From contig NZ_SMFP01000004.1 of NCBI RefSeq assembly GCF_004348975.1, forward strand, positions 248,001 through 312,000: a stretch of DNA of 64,000 bases. The letters run 5' to 3'. How positions within the stretch are numbered: the stretch's first letter is position 1; the number at the start of each line of letters is the position of its first letter. The notes under the pieces were generated by a model. That model was not told the DNA's origin, searched no databases, and was given only the letters and a program-made list of their open reading frames with translations. The stretch comes from Antarcticimicrobium sediminis. GTDB taxonomy: Bacteria; Pseudomonadota; Alphaproteobacteria; Rhodobacterales; Rhodobacteraceae. Below are positions 6,724 through 14,628 of the stretch, piece by piece. The position numbers were made by a program, and so were the translations under genes.

Positions 6724-7313
6724 TGAACGTATCCGAAAACAGGGCTGCACATGGGGCATTTGGCGGCGGTTTTGCCGATCCGGCAATCGAGTCGGCCTTT
6801 GCCTTTCGCACGGCGATGAGTGTGATGGCCAAGCCGGGCGAGATCCGCGCACTAGATACCGCGCACCCCCCGGCCCCGCTGTCTTCGGCAGCTGGAACGC
6901 TGTTGCTGACGCTGTGCGATCCCGAGACCGGGGTCTTTCTTGCCGGGGCCTGCGATACGCCGGAAATGCGCGGCTGGCTCGCCTTTCACACCGGCGCACC
7001 GGTGGTGGGCGCGGATCGGGCAGAGTTCGCCGTGGGGCGCTGGGCTGATCTGGTGCCGTTGGATCACTACCGCATCGGCACGCCGGAATATCCCGACCGC
7101 TCGGCCACGCTGATCGTCGAGGTGGACACGTTGGAAGCCGCGGGCGCAACACTACGCGGACCGGGCATCAAGGACAGCGCAACGCTGTCGCTGCCCGATC
7201 CGGCGGCCATGGCCGGGAACGCGATGTTGTTCCCGCTGGGGCTGGATTTCTTCCTGACCTGTGGTGGGCGGATCGCCGCGCTGCCACGCAGTACGCAGAT
7301 TTCGGAGGGCTGA
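6723..7313 (+). CDS. phnH: C-P lyase complex subunit PhnH
   Basis: PLP-transferase-fold subunit of the PhnGHIJ core complex, without known catalysis of its own. It has 196 residues (family about 190-200). GGFADPAIESAFAFRTAMSV at the N-terminus, the conserved MAKPGEI segment and a C-terminal FPLGLDFFLTCGG are recognisable. The ATG at 6723 overlaps the phnG stop by one base; a TTG three bases earlier is less likely. The tight overlaps with phnG and phnI indicate translational coupling for matched subunit amounts. Confidence 0.92.
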   Translation: MNVSENRAAHGAFGGGFADPAIESAFAFRTAMSVMAKPGEIRALDTAHPPAPLSSAAGTLLLTLCDPETGVFLAGACDTPEMRGWLAFHTGAPVVGADRAEFAVGRWADLVPLDHYRIGTPEYPDRSATLIVEVDTLEAAGATLRGPGIKDSATLSLPDPAAMAGNAMLFPLGLDFFLTCGGRIAALPRSTQISEG

Positions 7314-7316
7314 GCC

Positions 7317-8435
7317 ATGTATGTTGCAGTCAAGGGTGGTGAACGCGCCATCGAGAACGCCCACGCCTGGCTGGCCGAGGAACGGCGGGGCGATACTGCT
7401 GTCGCGGAACTGTCGATCGCGCAGATCCGCGAACAGCTTGCGCTTGCCGTGAACCGGGTGATGGCGGAAGGCTCGCTTTATGATCCCGATCTGGCGGCGC
7501 TGGCGATCAAGCAGGCGCGCGGCGATCTGATCGAGGCGATCTTTTTGATCCGCGCCTATCGCACCACGCTGCCGCGCTTTGGCGCGACAAGACCGGTGGC
7601 GACCGGCGAAATGGCCTGTGACCGGCGCATTTCGGCAACCTTCAAGGACGCGCCGGGTGGGCAGGTGCTGGGCCCGACGTTCGATTACACCCACCGGCTG
7701 CTGGATTTCAAACTCGCCGCCGAGGGCGAGGTGGCAAAGGCCCCCACCGCCGCGCCGCGCAATGAGCCGACGCCGCATATCACCGCATTCCTGCGCGGCG
7801 AGGACATCATCCAGCGCGAACCCGATAGCGAAGCCACGCCCGGCGATCTGACCCGCACGCCGATGTCCTATCCGGCCGGGCGCGATATCCGCCTGCAATC
7901 GCTGGCGCGGGGCGACGAGGGGTTTCTGCTTGGCCTCGCCTATTCCACCCAGCGTGGCTATGCGCGCAACCACGCCTTTGTCGGCGAGTTGCGCATCGGC
8001 ACCGTGGCGGTCGAGATGGAGATCCCCGAACTGGGCTTTACCATCGAGATCGGCGAGGTGGAATTGACCGAATGCGAGACGGTGAACCAGTTCGCCGGCT
8101 CCAAGACCGAGCCGCCGCAATTCACCCGTGGCTATGGGCTGGTGTTCGGCCAGACCGAGCGCAAGGCGATCGCAATGGCGCTGGTCGACCGGGCGCTGCG
8201 CTGGCGCGAGTTGGGCGAGGATGATCTTGGTGCGGCGGCGCAGGACGAGGAATTCGTCCTCAGCCATTCCGACAATATTCAGGCCACCGGATTTCTGGAA
8301 CATATCAAGCTGCCCCATTACGTCGATTTTCAATCCGAACTGGAACTGGTGCGCAAACTGCGCCGCGAGGCGGAGGCGAATGTGGCCAAGCAGAACGCGG
8401 GCAATGAGGACGCGGGCAAGGAGGCTTCGCAATGA
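7317..8435 (+). CDS. phnI: C-P lyase subunit PhnI (ribose-phosphonate coupling)
   Basis: Core-complex subunit that, with PhnG, PhnH and PhnL, displaces adenine from ATP to form ribose 1-phosphonate 5-triphosphate. It has 372 residues (E. coli PhnI 354). Family segments include MYVAVKGGERAIENAHAWL at the start, GDLIEAIFLIRAYRTTLPR, SATFKDAPGGQVLGPTFDY and EFVLSHSDNIQATGFLEHI with its conserved His. It starts 3 bases after phnH and overlaps phnJ by four bases. A Lys/Glu/Asn-rich tail after EANVAKQ is not conserved. Confidence 0.95.
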   Translation: MYVAVKGGERAIENAHAWLAEERRGDTAVAELSIAQIREQLALAVNRVMAEGSLYDPDLAALAIKQARGDLIEAIFLIRAYRTTLPRFGATRPVATGEMACDRRISATFKDAPGGQVLGPTFDYTHRLLDFKLAAEGEVAKAPTAAPRNEPTPHITAFLRGEDIIQREPDSEATPGDLTRTPMSYPAGRDIRLQSLARGDEGFLLGLAYSTQRGYARNHAFVGELRIGTVAVEMEIPELGFTIEIGEVELTECETVNQFAGSKTEPPQFTRGYGLVFGQTERKAIAMALVDRALRWRELGEDDLGAAAQDEEFVLSHSDNIQATGFLEHIKLPHYVDFQSELELVRKLRREAEANVAKQNAGNEDAGKEASQ

Positions 8436-9292
8436 GCGATTATAACTTCGCCTATCTGGACGAACAGACCAAGCGGATGATCCGCCGCGCCATCCTCAAG
8501 GGGCTGGCGGTGCCGGGCTATCAGGTGCCCTTTGCCAGCCGCGAGATGCCGATGCCCTATGGCTGGGGCACCGGCGGCGTGCAGGTCTCGGCGGCGACGC
8601 TGACGCCCGAGGATACCTTCAAGGTGATCGATCAGGGATCGGACGACACCACCAACGCGGTGTCGATCCGCAAGTTCTTTGAGAAAACCGCCGGTGTGGC
8701 GGTGACTGAAGAGACCGAAAAGGCCAGTGTCATCCAGACCCGCCACCGCATTCCCGAGGCACCGCTGCGCGAGGATCAGATCCTTGTCTATCAAGTGCCG
8801 ATCCCGGAGCCGTTGCGGTTTCTGGAACCGCGCGAGACCGAGACGCGCAAGATGCACAGCCTTGAGGAATACGGGCTGATGCATGTGAAGCTGTACGAGG
8901 ACATCAGCCAGCACGGGGCGATCGCCACCGCCTATGCCTATCCGGTCAAGGTGGCCGACCGCTATGTGATGGACCCGTCGCCGATCCCGAAATTCGACAA
9001 CCCGAAACTGGAAATGGCAGCGATCCAGCTGTTCGGCGCCGGGCGCGAGCAGCGGATCTATGCGGTGCCGCCCTATACAAAGGTCGTGTCCCTTGATTTC
9101 GAGGACTACCCGTTCGAGGCGACAAAGGCGGATCACGCCTGTGATCTTTGTGCCGCCGAGGACAGCTATCTCGACGAGGTGATCCTGGACGATGCCGGGA
9201 ACCGGATGTTCGTCTGCTCCGACACCGATTATTGCCGCACCCGGCGCGAGGCGGGCCATGTCGGCCGTCTGGGCGAGGAGGTGGCGGCGTGA
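8432..9292 (+). CDS. phnJ: C-P lyase PhnJ, radical SAM enzyme
   Basis: Catalytic subunit: alpha-D-ribose 1-methylphosphonate 5-phosphate C-P lyase, an S-adenosylmethionine radical enzyme with a [4Fe-4S] cluster. The 286-residue protein keeps the unusual cluster motif CX2CX21CX5C with Cys237, Cys240, Cys262 and Cys268 (CDLCAAEDSYL...FVCSDTDYC). MPYGWGTGGVQVSAATLTPE is the highly conserved N-terminal block. All diagnostic residues are present, so the enzyme should be active. The start overlaps the phnI stop as ATGA. Demethylation of methylphosphonate through this enzyme would release methane. Confidence 0.97.
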   Translation: MSDYNFAYLDEQTKRMIRRAILKGLAVPGYQVPFASREMPMPYGWGTGGVQVSAATLTPEDTFKVIDQGSDDTTNAVSIRKFFEKTAGVAVTEETEKASVIQTRHRIPEAPLREDQILVYQVPIPEPLRFLEPRETETRKMHSLEEYGLMHVKLYEDISQHGAIATAYAYPVKVADRYVMDPSPIPKFDNPKLEMAAIQLFGAGREQRIYAVPPYTKVVSLDFEDYPFEATKADHACDLCAAEDSYLDEVILDDAGNRMFVCSDTDYCRTRREAGHVGRLGEEVAA

Positions 9293-9332
9293 TGGGCTTT
9301 CATTGGATATCCCCCGAACAAGGAGGCGCGCG

Positions 9333-10103
9333 ATGACGCCGCTGTTGCAAGTCAAAGGCATCGAGAAACACTATGGCGCGCGGATCGGTTGCGCGGATGT
9401 GAATTTCGATCTGTTCCCCGGCGAGGTGATGGGGATTGTCGGCGAAAGCGGGTCGGGAAAATCCACCCTGCTCAATTGCCTTGCCGGGCATCTGACACCG
9501 GATGCGGGGCAGGTGATCTTTGACACCCGTGCCGAGGGGCCGGTGGATACCGTGACCATGTCGGAACCGGCGCGGCGCATGTTGGGGCGCACCGATTGGG
9601 CCTTTGTCCACCAGCACGCCCGCGACGGGCTGCGCATGAATGTCAGCGCCGGCGGCAATATCGGCGAGCGGCTGATGGCGGTGGGGGCGCGCCACTACGG
9701 CGATATCCGGGCCCGCGCGGTGGATTGGCTGGACCGGGTCGAGATCGCCGAGAACCGGGTCGACGATCGCCCCAGCGCCTTTTCGGGCGGCATGCAGCAG
9801 CGGTTGCAGATCGCCCGCAATCTGGTGACCGAGCCGCGTCTGGTGTTCATGGACGAGCCGACCGGGGGCCTCGACGTAAGCGTGCAGGCGCGTCTGCTCG
9901 ACCTGCTGCGCGGGTTGGTGCGCCAGATGGGGCTGAGCGCGCTGATCGTGACCCATGATCTGGCCGTGGTGCGGCTGTTGGCCGACCGGCTGATGGTGAT
10001 GAAGGACGGGCATGTGGTGGAAAGCGGTCTGACCGATCAGGTGCTGGATGATCCTCAACATGCCTATACCCAGCTTCTGGTTTCATCGGTCTTGCAGGTG
10101 TGA
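9333..10103 (+). CDS. phnK: C-P lyase-associated ATP-binding protein PhnK
   Basis: ABC-type ATPase that binds the PhnGHIJ core; it is not a transporter subunit. It has 256 residues with Walker A GESGSGKST (37-45), signature FSGGMQQR (150-157), Walker B LVFMDEP (170-176) and switch His in VTHDLAVV. The start is the ATG at 9333 behind a strong AAGGAGG (9320-9326); in-frame codons further upstream overlap phnJ and are not used. It follows phnJ by 40 bases, the widest gap inside this operon. C-terminal HAYTQLLVSSVLQV is typical of PhnK. Confidence 0.94.
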   Translation: MTPLLQVKGIEKHYGARIGCADVNFDLFPGEVMGIVGESGSGKSTLLNCLAGHLTPDAGQVIFDTRAEGPVDTVTMSEPARRMLGRTDWAFVHQHARDGLRMNVSAGGNIGERLMAVGARHYGDIRARAVDWLDRVEIAENRVDDRPSAFSGGMQQRLQIARNLVTEPRLVFMDEPTGGLDVSVQARLLDLLRGLVRQMGLSALIVTHDLAVVRLLADRLMVMKDGHVVESGLTDQVLDDPQHAYTQLLVSSVLQV

Positions 10104-10113
10104 AGGGCGGATT

Positions 10114-10827
10114 ATGAGTATTTCGACAAAGAAGAAGAGCGCAATGATCGAGCTTACCGGCGTGTCCAAGAGCTTTGTTCTGCACAACCAGGGCAGCGCG
10201 GTGATCCCGGTGATGGCGGGTGCCGAACTGCGCGTGGCGGCGGGGGACTGCGTCGCGCTCACCGGGGCCTCGGGGGCGGGAAAATCGACCCTAATGCGGA
10301 TGATTTACGGCAATTACCGCGCCAATGCGGGCCGGATCATGGTCGGCGGCACCGATGTCGCCAAAGCCGCGCCGCGTGAGATTATCGCGCTGCGGCGCGA
10401 GGTGCTGGGCTATGTCAGCCAGTTCTTGCGGGTGGTGCCAAGGGTGGCGACGCTGGAGGTGGTGGCCGAACCGCTGCTGGCGCTGGGCGTACCCGAGGAT
10501 CAGGCCCGCGCGCGTGCCGCCGAGCTGTTGGCGCGGCTCAATATCCCCGAGCGGTTGTGGTCGCTGTCGCCCACGACCTTTTCGGGCGGCGAGCAGCAGC
10601 GGGTCAATATCGCGCGCGGCTTTGCCCATGACTATCCCGCGCTGTTGCTGGACGAACCGACCGCCAGCCTTGATCCCACCAACCGCGCCGTGGTGCTTGG
10701 GCTGATCGAAGCTGCCAAGGCGCGTGGCGCGGCGATCATCGGCATCTTTCACGACGCCGAGGCGCGGGCGCAGGTTTGTGACCGGGAAGAGGACGTCTCG
10801 GCGTTCACCCCGCAGGCGGCGGCATGA
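10114..10827 (+). CDS. phnL: C-P lyase-associated ATP-binding protein PhnL
   Basis: Second ABC-type ATPase of the pathway, needed with PhnGHI for the first coupling step. It has 237 residues: Walker A GASGAGKST (51-59), signature FSGGEQQR (156-163), Walker B LLLDEP (177-182), switch His in IFHDAEAR. The PhnL-specific block YVSQFLRVVPRVATLEVVAE is present. ATG 10114 is preferred to an in-frame codon at 10048 within phnK; GAAGGGCGG precedes it. The gene starts 10 bases after phnK and overlaps phnN by four bases. Confidence 0.94.
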   Translation: MSISTKKKSAMIELTGVSKSFVLHNQGSAVIPVMAGAELRVAAGDCVALTGASGAGKSTLMRMIYGNYRANAGRIMVGGTDVAKAAPREIIALRREVLGYVSQFLRVVPRVATLEVVAEPLLALGVPEDQARARAAELLARLNIPERLWSLSPTTFSGGEQQRVNIARGFAHDYPALLLDEPTASLDPTNRAVVLGLIEAAKARGAAIIGIFHDAEARAQVCDREEDVSAFTPQAAA

Positions 10828-11384
10828 GCGAGGGGCCCATCAAAGCACCCGTCATCGCTGTCGTCGGCCCCTCAGGCGTGGGCAAGGATAGCGTGATGGC
10901 GGCGCTGGCCGCGCGCGATCCGCGCTTGCGCCTCCAGCGCCGGGTCATCACCAGGCCAGAGGAGGCCGGGGGAGAGGTGTTCACCGGCGTCACGCCGGAG
11001 ACCTTCGCACGGATGGCGGCAGCGGGTGCGTTTGCGCTGCACTGGCAGGCGCATGGGCTGTCGTACGGAATCCCGGTTGAAATCTACGATCTGCGCCGGG
11101 GTGCGCGCGCGGTGCTGGTGAACCTGTCTCGCGCGGTCCTTGGCGTGGCGCAGGGGTTGTTCGGTGATTTGATCGTGCTGTCGCTGACCGCCGATTCAGA
11201 CGTTCTGGCCGACCGGCTCGCCGGGCGCGGGCGCGAGGATGCCGGTGACCGCGCGCGGCGTCTGCAGAGGGCCTCGGCCCCGCTGCCTGAGGGGCTGCGC
11301 CGGGTGATCGAGGTCGACAACAGCGGCCCGCTGGCCACCACCGTCGAGACGGTCTTAACCCGGCTTCAACCCGAAAGCGTGTAG
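10824..11384 (+). CDS. phnN: Ribose 1,5-bisphosphate phosphokinase PhnN
   Basis: Cytosolic kinase converting ribose 1,5-bisphosphate, the end product of C-P lyase ribose recycling, to PRPP. It has 186 residues and a guanylate-kinase-like fold: P-loop GPSGVGKDS (15-23), RRVITRP and ALHWQAHGLSYGIP (substrate lid), and RLAGRGREDAGDRARRLQRA near the end. It overlaps phnL by ATGA. Its last 19 bases overlap the 3' end of the opposing DUF1045 gene, so transcripts from the two strands collide here. Confidence 0.93.
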   Translation: MSEGPIKAPVIAVVGPSGVGKDSVMAALAARDPRLRLQRRVITRPEEAGGEVFTGVTPETFARMAAAGAFALHWQAHGLSYGIPVEIYDLRRGARAVLVNLSRAVLGVAQGLFGDLIVLSLTADSDVLADRLAGRGREDAGDRARRLQRASAPLPEGLRRVIEVDNSGPLATTVETVLTRLQPESV

Positions 11385-12055
11385 CGATGGATCAGATGAA
11401 ACTGCCCGGCCACATCCTCGCCCACCAGCGCCAGATCCGCGATCTCGAAGGGCGCGGGCAGCAGTGGCGCCAGATCGCGGGCCAGCGTGGCCTCGACCGC
11501 ACCCAGCACCGGTTTGGCCAGCTTGCCCGACAGGGTGATGTGAAAGCGGAACGCATCCATCACATAGGGATAGCCCCAGCGCGTCAGGTTCTCCTCCTGG
11601 GCCGGGGTCAGGCCGGCGGCGCGGCGGCGCTCCACCTCGGCCTCGGGCGCGGGGGCGCGAAAGGCGTCCAGCGCTTCGACCGTGCGGGCCGCCAGCGCGG
11701 TGAGCGCGGCGGTCTCGCCCAGTGGGCGCAGCGCCAGAAATCGGCCCAACCGTGCCAGCGCCAGCCCGTCGAGTTGCACCGGCGCGAGATCGGCGCAAAG
11801 CGCGGCACAGTCCGCCTCCAGCGCGGCGCGGGTTTTGCCCTCGGCCAGTCGGAACGGCGGCTTGATCGTGGCGTGCAGCCCGTATTTGCGCGGCGTCGCG
11901 GTGATCTCGCTCACTGGCAGCGGCAGGTCGGGGGCTTCCGGGTGCGGAACCTCGGCCCCGGTCGCCATGTCCCAGCCCAGCCAGCGGGTGGCGAAGCCTC
12001 CCCATTCCGCCTCGGCGGGGGGGGCGTAATAAATGGCGTAACGCTGAAAATTCAT
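11366..12055 (-). CDS. DUF1045 phosphonate-locus protein, 2H phosphoesterase family
   Basis: Putative phosphoesterase of 229 residues, a family found almost only in phosphonate utilisation loci. The two HxT motifs of 2H phosphoesterases are present: HAT (61-63, in GLHATIKPPF) and HIT (172-174, in FRFHITLSG). Such enzymes act on 2',3'- or 1,2-cyclic phosphates. No phnP, the usual cyclic ribose phosphodiesterase, is in this locus, so this protein may open 5-phosphoribosyl 1,2-cyclic phosphate. That is inference. It lies leftward between phnN and phnM, with 47 bases to the divergent phnM start. ATG at 12055. Confidence 0.88.
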   Translation of the reverse strand: MNFQRYAIYYAPPAEAEWGGFATRWLGWDMATGAEVPHPEAPDLPLPVSEITATPRKYGLHATIKPPFRLAEGKTRAALEADCAALCADLAPVQLDGLALARLGRFLALRPLGETAALTALAARTVEALDAFRAPAPEAEVERRRAAGLTPAQEENLTRWGYPYVMDAFRFHITLSGKLAKPVLGAVEATLARDLAPLLPAPFEIADLALVGEDVAGQFHLIHRYTLSG

Positions 12056-12102
12056 GTCGGCTCCGGCTGGCTCTCTTGGTCCTCAAATCATGCGATGTTC
12101 AG

Positions 12103-13245
12103 ATGACAGAAGAACTATGTCTTGCCAATGCCACCTTGGTCCTGCCCGGCGAAATCCGCAGCGGCAGCTTGCGGGTGGTGGATGGAATCCTTGCCGCGAT
12201 CGACAGCGGCAGCGCGGTGCCCAAAGGTGCGGTGGATTGCGGCGGCGATTTCATCGCGCCCGGGCTGATCGAGCTGCACACCGACAACCTGGAGCGCCAT
12301 ATCCAGCCCCGGCCCAAGGTGGATTGGCCGCATGCGGCGGCGTTGATCGCCCATGATGCGGAACTGGCCGGAACCGGTATCACCACCGTGTTCGACGCCA
12401 TGCGGGTGGGCTCGATCCCCAGCGGCAACGGGCGCTATCTGAAATACGCCCGCGGGCTGGCCAGCGAGTTGCTGGAGCTGCGCGCCGCCGATGCGCTGAA
12501 GATCAGCCACTTTCTGCACCTGCGCGCCGAGGTCTGTTCCGAAACCCTGTTGGAGGAACTGGCCGAATTCGGCGACGAGGATCGCGTCGGGCTGGTCAGC
12601 CTGATGGACCACACACCGGGCCAGCGTCAGTTTCGCGACATCACCAAACTGGAAGCCTATATGCGGGGCAAGCACGCGATGAGCGATGACGATTTCCTTC
12701 AGCATGTGGCCCATCTCAAGGCCCTGCGCGACAAGGTCGGCGATACCCATGATCACGGCGTGGTCGCCGAGGCGCGCCGCTTTGGCGCGGTGTTGGCCAG
12801 CCATGATGACACCACCGTGGCGCAGGTCGAGGCCTCGGCGGGCTATGGCATCCGGCTGGCGGAATTTCCCACCACGATCGAAGCGGCGCGCGCCTGTCAT
12901 GGCCATGGCATCGCGGTGATGATGGGGGCGCCCAATCTGGTGCGCGGCGGCTCGCATTCGGGCAATGTCGCTGCCGAAGAATTGGCCGGGCTGGATCTGC
13001 TGGATATCGTGTCGTCGGATTACGTGCCCTCGGCGCTGCTGTTCGCGGCGGTGCGGCTGGGGCAGATCTGGGGTGATACGGCGCGCGGGCTGGCGACGGT
13101 GACACAGGCGCCGGCGCGGGCCGTCGGGCTGATGGATCGCGGCACGTTGGAGGTCGGCAAGCGCGCCGATCTGATCCGGTTTCGCCTGCGCGGCGATGTG
13201 CCGGCGCTGGCGGGGGTCTGGACCAAGGGGCAGCGGGTGGCCTGA
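12103..13245 (+). CDS. phnM: Alpha-D-ribose 1-methylphosphonate 5-triphosphate diphosphatase PhnM
   Basis: Amidohydrolase-superfamily enzyme removing pyrophosphate from the ribose-phosphonate triphosphate to give the PhnJ substrate. It has 380 residues. The metal site HxD is seen as IELHTDNLERH (His59, Asp61), followed by LVSLMDHTPGQRQF, SHDDTTVAQV, and SSDYVPSALLFAA with the catalytic Asp. ATG 12103 fits the family N-terminus; a TTG at 12076 would add nine unconserved residues. No clear Shine-Dalgarno is seen. It is separated from the phnG operon by the leftward DUF1045 gene, so it needs its own promoter in 12056-12102. Confidence 0.93.
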   Translation: MTEELCLANATLVLPGEIRSGSLRVVDGILAAIDSGSAVPKGAVDCGGDFIAPGLIELHTDNLERHIQPRPKVDWPHAAALIAHDAELAGTGITTVFDAMRVGSIPSGNGRYLKYARGLASELLELRAADALKISHFLHLRAEVCSETLLEELAEFGDEDRVGLVSLMDHTPGQRQFRDITKLEAYMRGKHAMSDDDFLQHVAHLKALRDKVGDTHDHGVVAEARRFGAVLASHDDTTVAQVEASAGYGIRLAEFPTTIEAARACHGHGIAVMMGAPNLVRGGSHSGNVAAEELAGLDLLDIVSSDYVPSALLFAAVRLGQIWGDTARGLATVTQAPARAVGLMDRGTLEVGKRADLIRFRLRGDVPALAGVWTKGQRVA

Positions 13246-13325
13246 ACCCGCCCGCGGCGCACGCCCTTGGCGAGGATCGTGTCGCCCGGAAAACAGCGGG
13301 GGATCGGCCATTCGGTCCTGCCCCT

Positions 13326-13359
13326 GCTTCTTCTTGGCAAAAGTACTCCCGCCGGAGGC
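13326..13359 (-). repeat. Recurring intergenic element, copy 2
   Basis: On the minus strand it reads GCCTCCGGCGGGAGTACTTT, then TGCCAAGAAGAAGC. It lies between the converging 3' ends of phnM and the methyltransferase-like gene. A perfect 6-base hairpin with a GTAA loop, CGCGCC GTAA GGCGCG (13361-13376), adjoins it. Other copies are at 4675-4707 and 50768-50801. Confidence 0.6.
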
Positions 13360-13387
13360 CCGCGCCGTAAGGCGCGCCCCGTCGCGC

Positions 13388-13864
13388 TCAGGCGCGGTAG
13401 AACATGTAGCGGTCGGGCGCGATGGTGTCGGGCCCCTTGAGTTGTTCAAACCCGACCAGGGGTTGGCCCGAGATGATCAGCCCACCGGGCTGCATCGTGG
13501 CGGCGATCAGCGGCGACAGGCGCGCGGCTTCCGCCACATCTTTTTCCTTGATGCCAAAGCCGAAATCATAATGCGCCAGCGCCAGACGCGCGCCGCTCTG
13601 CGCCAGTTTGCGCAGCATCGGTTCGGCCTCGCCCTGCAGAAAATCCGCCTCGGGCGGGGTGCAGGAGGGGTGGCATTGCAGCACCCGGTCGATCACCCAG
13701 ATCCGGCGGTCGGGCAGGATTTCGCGAAGGTGGTCATAGGTGCGCCCGTTGCCAAGGCCAAGATCGGCGATATCGCCCGGCAGATCGGCGATCTGCTCGG
13801 CGGCCCAGTTCAGCCCGTCGCGTTGCGCGGCGAGGCGGCGCATCATGGAATCAAGTCGGCTCAT
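13388..13864 (-). CDS. Small SAM-dependent methyltransferase-like protein (Methyltransf_17 type)
   Basis: Protein of 158 residues resembling the small class I methyltransferase family known as Methyltransf_17. The glycine-rich SAM loop is DLGLGNGRTYDHL (34-46), followed by WVIDRVLQCHP and a C-terminal PDRYMFYRA. ATG 13864 overlaps the deacetylase stop by four bases. A clear paralogue lies at 29961-30446, sharing MSRLD, LGLGNGRTY and the YR ending. It is the last gene of the leftward glycan operon. The substrate is unknown; a sugar or lipid acceptor is a contextual guess. Confidence 0.78.
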   Translation of the reverse strand: MSRLDSMMRRLAAQRDGLNWAAEQIADLPGDIADLGLGNGRTYDHLREILPDRRIWVIDRVLQCHPSCTPPEADFLQGEAEPMLRKLAQSGARLALAHYDFGFGIKEKDVAEAARLSPLIAATMQPGGLIISGQPLVGFEQLKGPDTIAPDRYMFYRA

Positions 13865-14628
13865 TCTGTGTCCTTTGTCTGGGGGGCGGCGATCCACGGG
13901 GTGACGGGCCCGGCGCGCAGGCGGGTCAGCAGGGCGCGGGTGAAATCCCAGATCGCCGCGTCATGGGCCAGGTGATGGGTCAGCAAGCCATAGGGCTCGC
14001 TCTTGTCGGTATGCCCCTCGCGCCGGTCGCCCAATTGCGCGGCAAGTTGCGCGATCAGCGCCTGCGGGTCCGCAAGTGACCGGCTGCCGTGCCAGTTGAT
14101 CGGGTCGAGGTGGGTGTTCACCTGCACAAGTCCCGGGGCGGCCAGCGCCGATTTGCGCGGCGTGAAGGTCGAGATCATGGCATAGCCCAGCCCGGGCAAG
14201 GCGGGCAGAAGTTCCGGCGCGATCCGATTCCAAGGGGGGACGAACATCGGCCGTAGCGCGGGACCGAACAGGGCCTGCAGCCGCGCCCGCCCGTCGCGTG
14301 CCTCTTTCGCCAGCACGGGCAGCGGACGGTGGGCGCCAAACTCGGCCTTTTTCGCCCCCTCCGGGGCGTGGTTCTGATGCGCCCAGCCATGCACCACCGG
14401 GATCAGCCGGGGATCGGCCTTGATTGCTTCGGCCAAGGCCGGTTCGGCATTGGCGGGGATCACGGCAAGATGCACCGGCAGATCGACAGCCTCGGCGAGG
14501 GCGGCAAGCTCCCCCAGCGCTTGGCTGGGGGCGGTGGCATCGTCATCGCGCCACCAGAGCGGCAGGGTCAGCCCGGCCTGTTGCCAGCGGTCGAGTTCCC
14601 GATCAAGCGGGCTCCAATCCCAAGTCAT
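13861..14628 (-). CDS. Polysaccharide deacetylase family protein
   Basis: Predicted metal-dependent deacetylase (NodB/CE4-like fold), 255 residues. Visible motifs are WWRDDDA (25-31; metal-binding/catalytic Asp pair) and the HxxxH metal ligand HGWAHQNH (His80, His84). RPMFVPPWNRI corresponds to the RxPxG-type segment. No signal peptide or membrane helix is seen, so it should act in the cytosol on a precursor rather than on a finished surface polymer. It overlaps both neighbours by ATGA. The exact substrate cannot be read from sequence. Confidence 0.82.
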   Translation of the reverse strand: MTWDWSPLDRELDRWQQAGLTLPLWWRDDDATAPSQALGELAALAEAVDLPVHLAVIPANAEPALAEAIKADPRLIPVVHGWAHQNHAPEGAKKAEFGAHRPLPVLAKEARDGRARLQALFGPALRPMFVPPWNRIAPELLPALPGLGYAMISTFTPRKSALAAPGLVQVNTHLDPINWHGSRSLADPQALIAQLAAQLGDRREGHTDKSEPYGLLTHHLAHDAAIWDFTRALLTRLRAGPVTPWIAAPQTKDTE

